A DNA stretch of 64,000 nt from Sphingomonas corticis (GTDB taxonomy: Bacteria > Pseudomonadota > Alphaproteobacteria > Sphingomonadales > Sphingomonadaceae), in assembly GCF_012035195.1 (NCBI RefSeq), contig NZ_JAAVJH010000003.1:372001-436000 (forward strand), given 5' to 3'. Of this stretch, positions 51,742 through 61,581 are shown one piece after another (the first letter of the stretch is position 1; each line of letters starts with the position of its first letter). Under the pieces are notes generated by a model. It was not told the origin of the DNA. It did no database searches and saw nothing but the letters and a program-made list of their open reading frames with translations. The translations under genes were made by a program, and so were the position numbers.

Positions 51742-53565
51742 ATGTTCAGTATTCTGAACGACATTAAATATTGGGGAAATGATTTCTGGCTGATTCATCC
51801 TGATTTTAGTCCAAGCAATCTGGAGGCCAGTGCAGCCGTGAGTTTTCAGAACACGATCGCACAGCTGGCAACGAATTTGTACAACAATGCGTCTTTAACG
51901 ATCGCGCCTATCCTCGACGCGATCGGCAGTGCAGGCGGGCTGCGGATCGGGCTGTCACCGGACTATCCCGCCGCTTGGATACCGGAGAATTTCAGAAATA
52001 ATTTCAATGCGTCGTACATGCTGTTCGATCCATCGGTGAATTTCCTCGCCTTCGACGAGACCGGTCGGTCATTCTCCGTGGAAACGAGGGTCGTCTTCGC
52101 CCACGAACTCTCCCATTCGACCGGTCGCCTCGACGTGGCCTCCGATCTGCCGAACGGCGCCACGAGCGATGCTCTGATGAATACGGCCACCTTCGACCAT
52201 GTCGGCGACAACCTCCGCTACGAGCATCAGGTCAGCGACGAACTGGGCATATCGACGAAGCGGCTATCCTACCTCGGCACTTTCCGCGAAGGCGATTCCC
52301 GGTTCGCCGATTACGATCTGACCGAGTCCTTCTCGAACGATCAGATCGTCTCCATCGTGCGCCTCGGCGATCAGGCGACTTCGCAGATCGATAACGACAT
52401 CGACTTCTCCGCTTATACCTCCAACCCGGACGTGCTCGCCTTCGGCTTTACGGGCGACGACACGATGAAGGGTTCGGGCGGGACCGATCATTTTTGGGGA
52501 GGCACCGGGCACGACGAACTTCGCGGCAACGGCGGCGCCGATCGGTTGCATGGCGAGGCGGGCGACGATCGCCTCTACGGTGGTGACGGCAGCGATCATC
52601 TCTACGGCGGTGAGGGGCAGGACGTCCTGCGTGGCGAGGGCGGGGACGACACGATCTACGTCGACGATTACGACGGCGGCGACACGATCCGTGGTGGCGA
52701 CGGATACGATACGGTCGATTACAGCCGAAGCAACCATATCGAGATCGTTCGGGGGAGCGGCAGCACGCTGCTAGGCGACGCGACCGACAACTCCGCAACG
52801 GGCGACCTTCTCGACGGCATCGAGCGCATCATCGGCTCGGCCTACAGCGACATCATCTACGCCAACGATGCAGGCATGACGCTTGATGGCGGTGAGGCCG
52901 GCGACGAATTGCACGGCGGCGCCGGCGCGGATCATCTCATCGGCGGCGAGGGTTCCGATCTGCTGTACGGCGGTGCGGGCGACGATACGTTCGTCGTCGA
53001 GGACGATTCACTTGTGGACGGTGGTGACGGCGACGACGTGATCTATGCCGTCAACGCGGGCGAGCTGTATGGCGGTGCCGGATCGGACACGATCGTCGCG
53101 ACGAACGCCAGCCGGATCGGCGGCGGCACCGGCGACGACGTCATCAATGTGACCGGATCGTACAGCTCGGTCGGTCTCGAGACGGGGGATGGGTATGACA
53201 TCGTCAATGTGGCCTCGCCTAATTCGGAATTGATCTTGGCATCGTCGATCGCGAAGTCGGCGTGGTCGGTAGTGGTGGACCTCTATGAATGGACCGCCGA
53301 TTTCATTAGCGGCGACCCGGACGTGTCATGGTGGACGGTCGACGGCCACGTCGTCATGACCAACGGCCCGGACCAAATCAGGTTCAACAACCTGCAATTC
53401 AGCGTCCGGACCAACACCGATCTACCGTTCGACGTGTCGTTGATCGTCGAGGTGACCAACTACTATCTCCAATATGCAGCCGATTACAATTCCTATTATG
53501 AACCACTGATTGGTTACGAAAATCCGAACGGTTACACTACGTTCGCAGACTTCGGTGTGGTTTGA
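51742..53565 (+). CDS. RTX-repeat protein with an HExxH zinc-protease motif
   Basis: 607 residues. The N-terminal domain contains VVFAHELSHSTGRLD: H121-E122 and H125 form a zincin motif, with G128 and D131 fitting HExxHxxGxxD; a further candidate ligand is the glutamate in RYEHQVSDELG. RTX nonapeptides (GGxGxDxLY) follow at about 233-313, 382-423 and 426-470 and should bind calcium. No N-terminal signal is present, as expected for type I secretion, and the C terminus is uncleaved and acidic/aromatic. The start is the ATG at 51742 with AGGAGGA 4 bp upstream; an earlier TTG is unlikely. GC content is below that of its neighbours. Confidence 0.8.
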   Translation: MFSILNDIKYWGNDFWLIHPDFSPSNLEASAAVSFQNTIAQLATNLYNNASLTIAPILDAIGSAGGLRIGLSPDYPAAWIPENFRNNFNASYMLFDPSVNFLAFDETGRSFSVETRVVFAHELSHSTGRLDVASDLPNGATSDALMNTATFDHVGDNLRYEHQVSDELGISTKRLSYLGTFREGDSRFADYDLTESFSNDQIVSIVRLGDQATSQIDNDIDFSAYTSNPDVLAFGFTGDDTMKGSGGTDHFWGGTGHDELRGNGGADRLHGEAGDDRLYGGDGSDHLYGGEGQDVLRGEGGDDTIYVDDYDGGDTIRGGDGYDTVDYSRSNHIEIVRGSGSTLLGDATDNSATGDLLDGIERIIGSAYSDIIYANDAGMTLDGGEAGDELHGGAGADHLIGGEGSDLLYGGAGDDTFVVEDDSLVDGGDGDDVIYAVNAGELYGGAGSDTIVATNASRIGGGTGDDVINVTGSYSSVGLETGDGYDIVNVASPNSELILASSIAKSAWSVVVDLYEWTADFISGDPDVSWWTVDGHVVMTNGPDQIRFNNLQFSVRTNTDLPFDVSLIVEVTNYYLQYAADYNSYYEPLIGYENPNGYTTFADFGVV

Positions 53566-53639
53566 TCGCGATTGATCGCCAGTTTCCTTAAAGCGGGCCG
53601 ACGAGACGACATGGTGCGGTTTTCACTCGCCGTCCGTCC

Positions 53640-54089
53640 CTACTCCCCATGCCACGGCACCGACGCGTGCCGGTCGCGCAGCACCTGCGCCATCCGCCGC
53701 CCCGCGTCCGGATCGGTCTCGCGCAGCAGCGCCAGCGTGGACAGGATCAGCTCGGGATCGTCGTGCCACCCGCGCAGCTCCGCCGCCAGCCAGCGCAGCC
53801 AGTCCGCCGCATCCACCGCGCGCGGGGCGGGATCGAAGCCGAGCCGCGGGTGCGCGGGCGGCGACACCTCCCAGCGCCACGCCGCGGCCAGCACGTCGTG
53901 CGCGGGCTGGAGCGCGTGGAGCGCGCCCGGCTCGGGCCAGTCCTCCGCCGGACGGCCCGCGATGCGGCACGCGTTGCGGTAATGCTGCTCGCCCGTGGCG
54001 ACGATCAGCGCGAGTGCGGCGGCGGTCACGTCGCGCTGGCGCCACGCCAGCGCGGTGTCGTCACCGTCGAACTGATCGAACACGAGCAT
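53640..54089 (-). CDS. Hypothetical protein (149 aa)
   Basis: 149-residue soluble, helical, Trp/Ala-rich protein starting MLVFDQFDGDDTALAWRQRD and ending MAQVLRDRHASVPWHGE. Codon use and GC content are normal for the genome, so the ORF is probably real. I recognise no domain. It is divergent from the deacetylase gene with a 68-bp gap and may belong with the sugar-modifying genes to its right. Confidence 0.65.
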   Translation of the reverse strand: MLVFDQFDGDDTALAWRQRDVTAAALALIVATGEQHYRNACRIAGRPAEDWPEPGALHALQPAHDVLAAAWRWEVSPPAHPRLGFDPAPRAVDAADWLRWLAAELRGWHDDPELILSTLALLRETDPDAGRRMAQVLRDRHASVPWHGE

Positions 54090-54157
54090 CCGCCATCCCC
54101 TCCCGCCGGTACCGCGCTTAGCCCAATCTTCACGTCCCGCCGATAGCCCCGGCGGCG

Positions 54158-55108
54158 ATGCCGCACGCCTTCGTCACGATCGATACCGAATTCGCGTGGC
54201 GACACCACGTCGCCGGGTGGGATGCCGCCGCGATCCACGCCCGCTCGGTCGAGCCGGCGGGCGTCGGCCTGTCGGCGCAGCTGGCGCTGCTGGCGCGCCA
54301 CGGGCTGAAGGCGACCTTCTTCGTCGATCCGATGCCCGCGCTGGTCCACGGCATCGACTGGGTGCGGCGGATGGTGGAGCCGGTGCTGGCGGCGGGGCAG
54401 GAGGTGCAGCTGCACCTCCACGCGCAATGGGCCGGCGCCTGCGCGCACGACCGCACGCGTCACGCGCGGTTCGAGCTGACCGAGTATAGCGCGGTGGAGC
54501 AGCGCGCCCTGCTGGCGCGCGCCGCCGCGCTGCTGGCGGACGCGGGCGCGCCGCCGCCGGTCGCCTTCCGCGCCGGCAGCTACGGCGCGAACGACGATAC
54601 GCTGGCGGCGCTCGCCTCGCTCGGCATCGCCTACGACAGCAGCCACAACGGCTGCCACGCGCCCTGGCCCAGCGCCATCGGCCTGCCCGCGGCGCGGATC
54701 GCGCCGGTGGTGCGGCGCGGCGTGGTGGAGGTGCCGGTGACGCTGGTCGAGGACCGGCCCGGCCAGTGGCGGCACATGCAGGTGTGTGCGCTCTCCGCCG
54801 CGGAGATGCGCGCCGCGCTCGACCATGCGGTCGCCGCCGGCCATGCCGCGGTGACGATCGTCGGCCACAGCTTCGAGCTCGCCAATCGTGCCGGCACCGC
54901 GCCCAACCGCGTCCACCTGCGCCGGTTCGAGGCGCTGTGCGCGATGCTGGCGGCGCGGCGCGACATGCTGCCCACCGCGCATTTCGCCGATCGCCCGGCG
55001 CTGCCGCTCGGCCGCGACGATCGCGCGCTGGCGCCGAGCGCGCTGCGGCTGCGCTGGCGCCAGGCGGAGCAATTGTGGTCCACCTTGGTCGCCGAGCGCG
55101 TGGCGTGA
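54158..55108 (+). CDS. Polysaccharide deacetylase family protein
   Basis: NodB-like esterase, 316 residues. AFVTIDTEFAWRHH carries the catalytic aspartate region, KATFFVDPMPAL and EVQLHLHAQW the metal-binding histidines, and FRAGSYGANDDTL the third motif. It lacks a signal peptide. It differs from the XrtA-locus deacetylase in having HLHAQW instead of SHGWDH. It is coupled by a GTGA overlap to an acyltransferase-like gene, so the two may modify the same glycan. Confidence 0.85.
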   Translation: MPHAFVTIDTEFAWRHHVAGWDAAAIHARSVEPAGVGLSAQLALLARHGLKATFFVDPMPALVHGIDWVRRMVEPVLAAGQEVQLHLHAQWAGACAHDRTRHARFELTEYSAVEQRALLARAAALLADAGAPPPVAFRAGSYGANDDTLAALASLGIAYDSSHNGCHAPWPSAIGLPAARIAPVVRRGVVEVPVTLVEDRPGQWRHMQVCALSAAEMRAALDHAVAAGHAAVTIVGHSFELANRAGTAPNRVHLRRFEALCAMLAARRDMLPTAHFADRPALPLGRDDRALAPSALRLRWRQAEQLWSTLVAERVA

Positions 55109-55959
55109 CGCTGCGCTTCCAAGTCGGCGCGCGCACGCTGGCGACGATCCCGCGGCGGCTGCGCCGCGTCGCGCTGTCGCTCGATCAGGCGCTGGCGGGC
55201 CACGTCCCCGCGCTGCCGCCGCTGGCGGACGCGCAGGGTTATCTCGTCACCTCGGTGCCCGACGGCGCGGCGCTCGACTGGCCCGGCCTCGCCTTCGTGC
55301 GCCAGCGCTACGATCGCCACTACGTCGATCTCTCCGCGGGGGAGGCGGCGTGGCGCGCGGGGCTGTCCGGCCAGGCGCGCGCGACGATGCGGCGCAAGGC
55401 GAGGAAGCTCGCCGCGGCGGGCGGCGGCGCGCTCGACATCCGCCGCTATCGCACCGCGGACGATCTCGCCGCCTTCCACCCGCCGGCACGCGCGGTGGCG
55501 CGGCTGACCTATCAGGAGCGGCTGCTCGGCTCCGCGCTGCCGGAGAATGCGGCGTTCCAGCACGGGCGCGAGGCGCGTGCCTGGCTGCTGTTCCTCCACG
55601 GCGCGCCGGTCGCCTATCTGTGGTGCGGCGCCGACGGCGACACGTTGCGCTACGATTACGTCGGCCACGATCCCGCGCACCACGCGCTGTCGCCGGGCAG
55701 CGTGCTGATGGAGGCGGCGCTGGTCGATCTCTTCGCGGATCGCTTCGCCCGCTTCGACTTCACCGAGGGGGAGGGCCAGCACAAGCGCACGCTGGCGAGC
55801 GGCGCGGTGGCGTGCCGCGACCTGATTCTGCTGCCGCCCACGCTGGCGAATCGCGCCGCGGTGGGCGCGGTCGGCGGCTTCGACGCGGCGATGCGTGCGG
55901 CAAAGGGCTGGGCCGAGCGCCCGATGCTGCGCGCGCTGGCGAGACGGGTGCGGCGATAG
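55105..55959 (+). CDS. GNAT/FemAB-like acyltransferase
   Basis: 284-residue protein with the BioF2-like (Acetyltransf_6) core: [34 protein letters not shown], then [26 protein letters not shown] and [12 protein letters not shown]. The GTG start overlaps the deacetylase stop. It is likely an acyl- or aminoacyl-transferase acting after deacetylation; the substrate is not evident. A loose palindromic element follows. Confidence 0.8.
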   Translation: MTLRFQVGARTLATIPRRLRRVALSLDQALAGHVPALPPLADAQGYLVTSVPDGAALDWPGLAFVRQRYDRHYVDLSAGEAAWRAGLSGQARATMRRKARKLAAAGGGALDIRRYRTADDLAAFHPPARAVARLTYQERLLGSALPENAAFQHGREARAWLLFLHGAPVAYLWCGADGDTLRYDYVGHDPAHHALSPGSVLMEAALVDLFADRFARFDFTEGEGQHKRTLASGAVACRDLILLPPTLANRAAVGAVGGFDAAMRAAKGWAERPMLRALARRVRR

Positions 55960-55963
55960 GCCT

Positions 55964-56098
55964 CGTCGTCCCTGCGCAGGCTGGGACCCATCGCTGTCTC
56001 GTCCTGACACGCAACTCACACGAGGCGCGCACCGCCCGCCCGTCCCGAGGTATCGCGACAGGCGACAGGCATGGACCCCTGCCTTCGCAGGAGCGACG
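55964..56098. repeat. Imperfect inverted repeat (CCCTGCGCAGG / CCTGCCTTCGCAGG type)
   Basis: Left arm CGTCGTCCCTGCGCAGGCTG... (55964-55991) and right arm ATGGACCCCTGCCTTCGCAG... (56071-56098) are imperfect complements around about 80 bp. It occupies the gap before recO. Confidence 0.7.
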
Positions 56099-56113
56099 CG
56101 GTATGAAGGCCTG

Positions 56114-56845
56114 ATGCACCTCGTCGCCGACGCCATCGTCCTCTCCGTCCGCGCCCATGGCGAGCACGGCGCGATCGTGCGCGCGCTCACCCGCGAGGAC
56201 GGCGTGCAGCCGGGATACGTGCGCGGCGGCCACGCGCGTCGGCTGCGCCCGGTGCTCCAGCCCGCGAACCTGGTACGTGCCGAATGGCGCGCGCGCACCG
56301 ACGAGCAGCTCGCCGCGCTGACGGTGGAGCTGGTGCACAGCCGCGCGCCGCTGCATGCCGAGCCGCTCGCGGCGGCGGCGCTGGAGTGGCTGACCGCGCT
56401 GACCGCCGCGACCCTGCCGGAGGCGCAGCCCTATCCGCGGCTGCACGACGCGCTGGCGGCGACGCTGGACGCGGTGGAGGCGGCGCCGAGCGCGGCGGGA
56501 TGGGCGGGGGCGCTCGCGCGCTACGAACTGCTGGTGCTGGCGGAACTGGGTTTCGGGCTCGACCTCTCCGCCTGTACCGTCACCGGCGCCACCGACGACC
56601 TCGCCTTCGTCAGTCCGCGCAGCGGTGCCGCGGTCAGCCGCGCGGGCGCCAGCGGGTACGAGGCACGGCTGCTGCCGCTGCCCGCGTTTCTCACCGCGGG
56701 CGGTGCGGCGGACTGGCGCGATACGCTCGCCGCGCTGGCGATCACCGGGCACTTTCTCGCGCGCGACATCATGACGGACCGGCGCCGCGAGGCGCTGGCC
56801 GCGCGCGAGCGGCTGGTGGCGCGATTGCAGCGGGCGGTTGCGTGA
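56114..56845 (+). CDS. recO: DNA repair protein RecO
   Basis: Mediator of RecA loading in gap repair. 243 residues, with the N-terminal OB domain ([35 protein letters not shown]) and an all-helical C-terminal region ([35 protein letters not shown]). The zinc-finger cysteines of some RecO proteins are reduced to one here, as in other alphaproteobacteria. The ATG at 56114 is taken because it starts the canonical [10 protein letters not shown]. Confidence 0.93.
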   Translation: MHLVADAIVLSVRAHGEHGAIVRALTREDGVQPGYVRGGHARRLRPVLQPANLVRAEWRARTDEQLAALTVELVHSRAPLHAEPLAAAALEWLTALTAATLPEAQPYPRLHDALAATLDAVEAAPSAAGWAGALARYELLVLAELGFGLDLSACTVTGATDDLAFVSPRSGAAVSRAGASGYEARLLPLPAFLTAGGAADWRDTLAALAITGHFLARDIMTDRRREALAARERLVARLQRAVA

Positions 56846-56873
56846 GCGCGCGCGCCGGGCCATGCGGCTGGCC

Positions 56874-57920
56874 ATGACAAAGCTGATCGCGCTGCTCGCC
56901 GGGGACGGCATCGGACCCGAAGTGACCGGGGAGGCGCGCCGCGTGCTCGACGCGCTGGCGCTCGACCTCGCGTTCGAGGAAGCGGAGGTCGGGGGCGCCG
57001 CCTATCGCGCGCACGGCCACCCGCTGCCGCCGGAGACGGTGGCGCTGGCGCAGCGCGCCGACGCGGTGCTGTTCGGCGCGGTGGGCGACCCCGCCTTCGA
57101 CGCGCTCGACCGCGCGCTGCGGCCCGAGCAGGCGATCCTGGGCCTGCGCAAGGCGCTGTCCACCTTCGCCAATCTGCGCCCGGCGAGGGGTTTCCCCGGG
57201 CTGGAGGAGGCGAGCACGCTGAAGCCGGAGATCGCGCGCGCCATCGACCTCGTCATCGTTCGCGAGCTGAACGGTGACGTCTATTTCGGCGACAAGGGCC
57301 GCCGTACCACAGACGCGGGGCTGCGCGAGGGGCACGACCTGATGCGCTACGACGAGGCGGAGGTGCGCCGCATCGCGCACGTCGGCTTCCGCACCGCGCG
57401 CACGCGCAGCGGCCGGCTTTGCTCGGTCGACAAGGCGAACGTGCTGGAAACCTCCCAGTTGTGGCGGGACGTGGTGATCGAGGTGGCGGCGGACTATGCG
57501 GACGTCGAGCTGACGCACATGTACGTCGACAATGCCGCGATGCAGCTGGTGCGCAATCCGGCTGCGTTCGACACGATCGTGACCGGCAACCTCTTCGGCG
57601 ACATCCTGTCCGATCAGGCCAGCATGTGCGTCGGCTCGATCGGCATGCTGCCCTCCGCCTCGCTCGACGCCGACGGCAAGGGATTGTACGAGCCGATCCA
57701 CGGCTCCGCGCCCGATATCGCGGGGCAGGGGAAGGCGAACCCGTGCGCCGCGATCCTCTCCGCCGCGATGATGCTGCGCCACTCGCTGGGCGAGGCGGCG
57801 GCGGCGGACCGGATCGAGGCGGCGGTGGCGACCGCGATCCGCGGCGGCATGCGCACGCCGGACCTCGGCGGCACCGCCACCACCCGGGCGATGGGCGACG
57901 CGGTGCTGGCGGCGCTCTGA
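56874..57920 (+). CDS. leuB: 3-isopropylmalate dehydrogenase
   Basis: NAD-dependent oxidative decarboxylation in leucine synthesis. 348 residues: [20 protein letters not shown]-like [66 protein letters not shown], and [22 protein letters not shown] prefer the ATG at 56874 ([12 protein letters not shown]); ATGs at 56838 and 56862 are in frame. It follows recO closely and is not near leuCD. Confidence 0.95.
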   Translation: MTKLIALLAGDGIGPEVTGEARRVLDALALDLAFEEAEVGGAAYRAHGHPLPPETVALAQRADAVLFGAVGDPAFDALDRALRPEQAILGLRKALSTFANLRPARGFPGLEEASTLKPEIARAIDLVIVRELNGDVYFGDKGRRTTDAGLREGHDLMRYDEAEVRRIAHVGFRTARTRSGRLCSVDKANVLETSQLWRDVVIEVAADYADVELTHMYVDNAAMQLVRNPAAFDTIVTGNLFGDILSDQASMCVGSIGMLPSASLDADGKGLYEPIHGSAPDIAGQGKANPCAAILSAAMMLRHSLGEAAAADRIEAAVATAIRGGMRTPDLGGTATTRAMGDAVLAAL

Positions 57921-57937
57921 TCGCAGGCCCGCCCCCG

Positions 57938-59044
57938 GTGCTGGACCTCGCCCCGCTCGATCTGGCGATCGTCGTCCCGGTCTTCAACGAGCGCGAGAAT
58001 GTCGCCACGCTGGTGGCGCGGCTCGACCGTGCGCTGGACGGCCTGGCGTGGGAGGCGATCTTCGTCGACGACGACAGTCCGGACGGCACCGCCGAGGCCG
58101 CGCGCGACCTGGCGCGGGTGGACCGCCGCGTCCGCGTGATCCAGCGCATCGGCCGGCGCGGCCTGTCGAGCGCCTGCATCGAGGGGATGTGCGCCACCGC
58201 CGCGCCGGTGGTGGCGGTGATCGACGGCGACCTCCAGCACGACGAGACGCTGCTCCCCGCCATGGTCCGCGCGCTCGCCGATCCCGCGCTCGACCTCGCC
58301 ATCGGGTCGCGCTTCGTCGCCGGCGGCAGCACGGGGGAGTGGGACCGCGACCGCGTGGCCAAGTCCGCCCTTGCCACGCGCCTGTCGCGCTACGCGATGA
58401 AGACGGAGCTGAGCGACCCGATGAGCGGCTTCTTCGCGATCCGCAGCGCGGTGCTGCGCGACCTCGTCCCCCGGCTGGGCGGCATCGGGTTCAAGATCCT
58501 GCTCGACATCATGAGCGCTAGCCCGCGCCCGCTCGCCTTCGTCGAACTGCCCTACACCTTCCGCACGCGCGCCGCGGGGGAGAGCAAGCTCGACCACGTG
58601 GTCGCGATGGAATATCTGATCGCGCTCTACGACCGGCGGTTCGGCCGCGTCGTGCCGGTGCGCTTCGCGATGTTCTCCGCCATCGGCGCGATCGGTACCG
58701 GGGTGCACATGGGCGTCCTCAGCCTCGGCTACGTGCTTCTCGGCTGGCCGTTCCTGGCGTCGCAGATCGTCGCGACGGTGGCGGCGCTGACCTTCAACTT
58801 CTTCCTCAACAACGCGCTCACCTATCGCGACCGGCGGCTGCGCGGGTGGCGCGCGCTGGTCGACGGGTGGGTCTCGTTCGCGCTCGTCTGCTCCGTCGGC
58901 GCGGTCGCCAACGTCGGCGTGGCGGCGTTCCTGCACGACGTGCGGCAGGGCGCCTGGGCGGCGTCCGCGCTGCTTGGCGTGCTGGTGGGCGCGGTGTGGA
59001 ACTACGCGCTGTCCTCGCGCTTCACCTGGGGCCGCTACCGCTAG
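57938..59044 (+). CDS. Glycosyltransferase family 2 with C-terminal GtrA domain (dolichol-phosphate mannosyltransferase-like)
   Basis: 368 residues. The GT2 domain has VVPVFNERENV, FVDDDSPDGT, VIDGDLQHDE and DPMSGFFAIR, characteristic of polyprenol-phosphate sugar transferases. From about 240 four transmembrane helices form a GtrA-like domain (RFAMFSAIGAIGTGVH, FNFFLNNALTYRDRR). The start is GTG 57938 with no clear ribosome site. It should make polyprenyl-P-sugar for the convergent membrane glycosyltransferase next door. Confidence 0.9.
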   Translation: MLDLAPLDLAIVVPVFNERENVATLVARLDRALDGLAWEAIFVDDDSPDGTAEAARDLARVDRRVRVIQRIGRRGLSSACIEGMCATAAPVVAVIDGDLQHDETLLPAMVRALADPALDLAIGSRFVAGGSTGEWDRDRVAKSALATRLSRYAMKTELSDPMSGFFAIRSAVLRDLVPRLGGIGFKILLDIMSASPRPLAFVELPYTFRTRAAGESKLDHVVAMEYLIALYDRRFGRVVPVRFAMFSAIGAIGTGVHMGVLSLGYVLLGWPFLASQIVATVAALTFNFFLNNALTYRDRRLRGWRALVDGWVSFALVCSVGAVANVGVAAFLHDVRQGAWAASALLGVLVGAVWNYALSSRFTWGRYR

Positions 59045-60265
59045 TCACACCCAGCCGGGGAACCACGTCCATCGCCGGAACGCGCCCGCATCGGTCAGCG
59101 CCTGCCCGCTCAGCACCGGCAGGAAATAGAGCGTCAGCGCGAAGGCGGCGAGCAGGAACGCCTCGTCCCACGGGCGGGCGCGCCAGCGGTCGAACGCCAC
59201 CGCGATCGCGACGCACAGGAACACGCTGGCCGGGTAGAAATAATAATAGAAGCCCAGCGACTTGGGGATGACGGCGAATTGCGCCACCGCCAGCGTGAAG
59301 AGGAGGGCCGGCGCCAGCAGCCGCGCCGCGCCCGTCTTCACCCAGCCATGGTAGAGCGCGGCCACCGCGGCGAGGCCGCCGTACATCACCACGGGGTTGC
59401 CGATCAGCAGGATGCCGCGCTGGGCCCCGTCCGCAGGCTCGTAGAGGTACCAGATCGGGCGCAGCAGCAGCGGCCACGTCCACCATGGCGACTGATAGGT
59501 GTGGTGCGGCAGGACCTGCCTCTGCCGAAGGTACATGTCCCATTGCAGCGGCAGCAGCGACTTCAGCGTGACGGCATCCTGCGCGTAGAAGAACGCCGGC
59601 AGGAACGTCGCGAAATAGGTCAGCACCGATACGCCGCCCAGCAGCGCCAGCGCGGGAACGATGCGCAGGTCCGACCAGCGCCGCGCATCCTCGCGCTTCA
59701 GATGGACGAAGGCGGCGGCGGCGAACGCCACGTAGGGCGCCGCCGCCCATTTGCACGCGGTGGCGAGGCCCAGCAGCACCGCCCCCGCGATCCACGCCGA
59801 CCGCCCGCGCCGGCGCATCGACCAGCCCAGCACGACGATCGCCCAGGTGAGGAACGCGACCATGAACGTGTCCAGCATCGCGATCCGCGCCTGGACGTAG
59901 ACGGTGAAGCCCAGCAGCGCGCACGCCGCCGCCACCAGCCCCGCGCGCATCCGCCCGGTCAGGAGGTGCGCCAGCGCGAAGACCCCGGCCACCGTGGCGC
60001 TGCCCGCCAGCGTCGACATGAAGCGCCATGCGAACGGCGTGTCGCCGAACAGCGCGATGCCGATCGCGATCAATTCCTTGCCCAGCGGCGGATGCTCGAC
60101 GTTCGCCGGTCCGCTCAGCGCCAGCATCGCGCGCGCCGCGGGAAGATAATGGACCTCGTCGAAGACGGGCATGTGCGGCACGGACAGCCGCACGAGAAAG
60201 ATCGCCTCTGCCGCGACCGCGAGGAGGAGGGCGACGAGCCAGGGCTTGCGGATCGTCTCGCTCAC
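59045..60265 (-). CDS. Phospholipid carrier-dependent membrane glycosyltransferase (PMT/ArnT-like)
   Basis: 406-residue GT-C transferase with about ten transmembrane helices. The first periplasmic loop has the catalytic acidic pair in MPVFDEVHYLPAARAML, followed by NVEHPPLGKEL, both diagnostic of the PMT/ArnT superfamily. The frame is open to 60490, but I start at GTG 60265 (SETIRKPWLVALLLAV), just before the first helix. The neighbouring polyprenyl-P-sugar synthase is the natural donor maker. The acceptor (protein or lipid A) is unknown. Confidence 0.88.
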   Translation of the reverse strand: MSETIRKPWLVALLLAVAAEAIFLVRLSVPHMPVFDEVHYLPAARAMLALSGPANVEHPPLGKELIAIGIALFGDTPFAWRFMSTLAGSATVAGVFALAHLLTGRMRAGLVAAACALLGFTVYVQARIAMLDTFMVAFLTWAIVVLGWSMRRRGRSAWIAGAVLLGLATACKWAAAPYVAFAAAAFVHLKREDARRWSDLRIVPALALLGGVSVLTYFATFLPAFFYAQDAVTLKSLLPLQWDMYLRQRQVLPHHTYQSPWWTWPLLLRPIWYLYEPADGAQRGILLIGNPVVMYGGLAAVAALYHGWVKTGAARLLAPALLFTLAVAQFAVIPKSLGFYYYFYPASVFLCVAIAVAFDRWRARPWDEAFLLAAFALTLYFLPVLSGQALTDAGAFRRWTWFPGWV

Positions 60266-60368
60266 GTGCGGCTTGTGCGCGAGCGGCGGTTCGGGATCAA
60301 GCCGCGCCGCCGGCCCCACCGTCCTCCCCCTTGTCACCCCGCCCCCCGCGGGGCAAAGCGGCGCCATC

Positions 60369-61574
60369 ATGAAGCGTCGTACCGGGCAGGACCGTTCGAT
60401 CACCGCCACCTGGCGCCCCGCCACGCTCGCCGTGCGCGGCGGCACCGCGCGCAGCGAGTTCGGCGAGACCAGCGAGGCGATCTTCCTCACCTCCGGCTAC
60501 AGCTACGATTGCGCGGGCGACGCCGCGGCGCGCTTCGCCGGCGAGCAGCAGGGGATGACCTATTCCCGGCTCCAGAACCCCACGGTGGAGATGCTGGAAC
60601 ACCGCATCGCCCTGCTGGAGGGGGCGGAGGCGTGCCGGACGATGGCCACCGGCATGGCGGCGATGACCGCGGTGCTGCTGTGCCAGTTGCAGCAGGGCGA
60701 CCACGTCGTCGCCGGCCGCGCCGCGTTCGGCTCGTGCCGCTGGCTGGTCGACACGCTGCTGCCCAGGTTCGGCATTGCCACGACGACGGTCGACGCGCGC
60801 GATCCGCAGGCGTTCGCCGACGCGACCCGTGCGGAGACCAAGGTCTTCTTCTTCGAGACGCCGGCGAACCCGACGATGGACGTCGTCGACCTCAAGGCGG
60901 TGTGCGGCATCGCGCGCGAGCGCGGCATCCGCAGCGTCGTCGACAACGCCTTCGCCACTCCCGCGCTCCAGCGTCCGATGGACTTCGGCGCGGACGTGAC
61001 CGCCTATTCGGCGACGAAGATGATGGACGGGCAGGGCCGGGTCCTCGCCGGGGCGGTGTGCGGGACGCAGGATTTCATCGACAACACGTTGCTGCCGTTC
61101 ACGCGCAACACCGGCCCGACGCTGTCCGCCTTCAACGCCTGGGTCGTGCTGAAGGGACTGGAGACGCTGGACCTGCGCATCCGCCGCCAGTCGGACAACG
61201 CGCTGGAGGTCGGCCGCTTTCTCGAAGGCCGCGTGCCGCGCATCCTGCATCCCGGGCTGCCGAGCCATCCGCAGCACGACCTCGCCATGGCGCAGATGGC
61301 GGCCGCCGGGCCGATCTTCGCCTTCGAGGTGGAGGATCGCGCGCAGGCGCACGCGCTGCTCGACGCACTGGCGCTGATCGACATCTCGAACAACATCGGC
61401 GATTCGCGCTCGCTGATGACGCATCCCGCCTCCACCACCCATTATGGCGTCGCCGCGGAGGCGCGGGCGGAGATGGGCGTGACGGAGGGGCTGCTGCGCC
61501 TCAACATCGGGCTGGAGGATCCGCGCGACCTGATCGACGACCTCGACCAGGCGCTGCGGCAGGTCGGGCTGTGA
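60369..61574 (+). CDS. metZ: O-succinylhomoserine sulfhydrylase
   Basis: PLP enzyme that makes homocysteine directly from O-succinylhomoserine and sulfide. 401 residues: TRAVRGGT-like TLAVRGGTARSEFGETSEAIF, YSRLQNPTVEMLEHRIALLEGAEA, FFETPANPTMDVVDLKAV, and the PLP lysine in AYSATKMMDGQGR. The fit is better to MetZ than to MetB or MetC. It supplies homocysteine for the metF-metH operon elsewhere in the window. No riboswitch is convincing upstream. Confidence 0.92.
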   Translation: MKRRTGQDRSITATWRPATLAVRGGTARSEFGETSEAIFLTSGYSYDCAGDAAARFAGEQQGMTYSRLQNPTVEMLEHRIALLEGAEACRTMATGMAAMTAVLLCQLQQGDHVVAGRAAFGSCRWLVDTLLPRFGIATTTVDARDPQAFADATRAETKVFFFETPANPTMDVVDLKAVCGIARERGIRSVVDNAFATPALQRPMDFGADVTAYSATKMMDGQGRVLAGAVCGTQDFIDNTLLPFTRNTGPTLSAFNAWVVLKGLETLDLRIRRQSDNALEVGRFLEGRVPRILHPGLPSHPQHDLAMAQMAAAGPIFAFEVEDRAQAHALLDALALIDISNNIGDSRSLMTHPASTTHYGVAAEARAEMGVTEGLLRLNIGLEDPRDLIDDLDQALRQVGL

Positions 61575-61581
61575 GCGCCGC

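Noticed and set aside
60266-60368. Possible SAM-type riboswitch before metZ
   Set aside because: A short GC-rich stem-loop (CCCCGC/GCGGGG) followed by CAAAGC is present, but I could not fit a SAM-II or SAM/SAH consensus. A covariance-model search would decide it.
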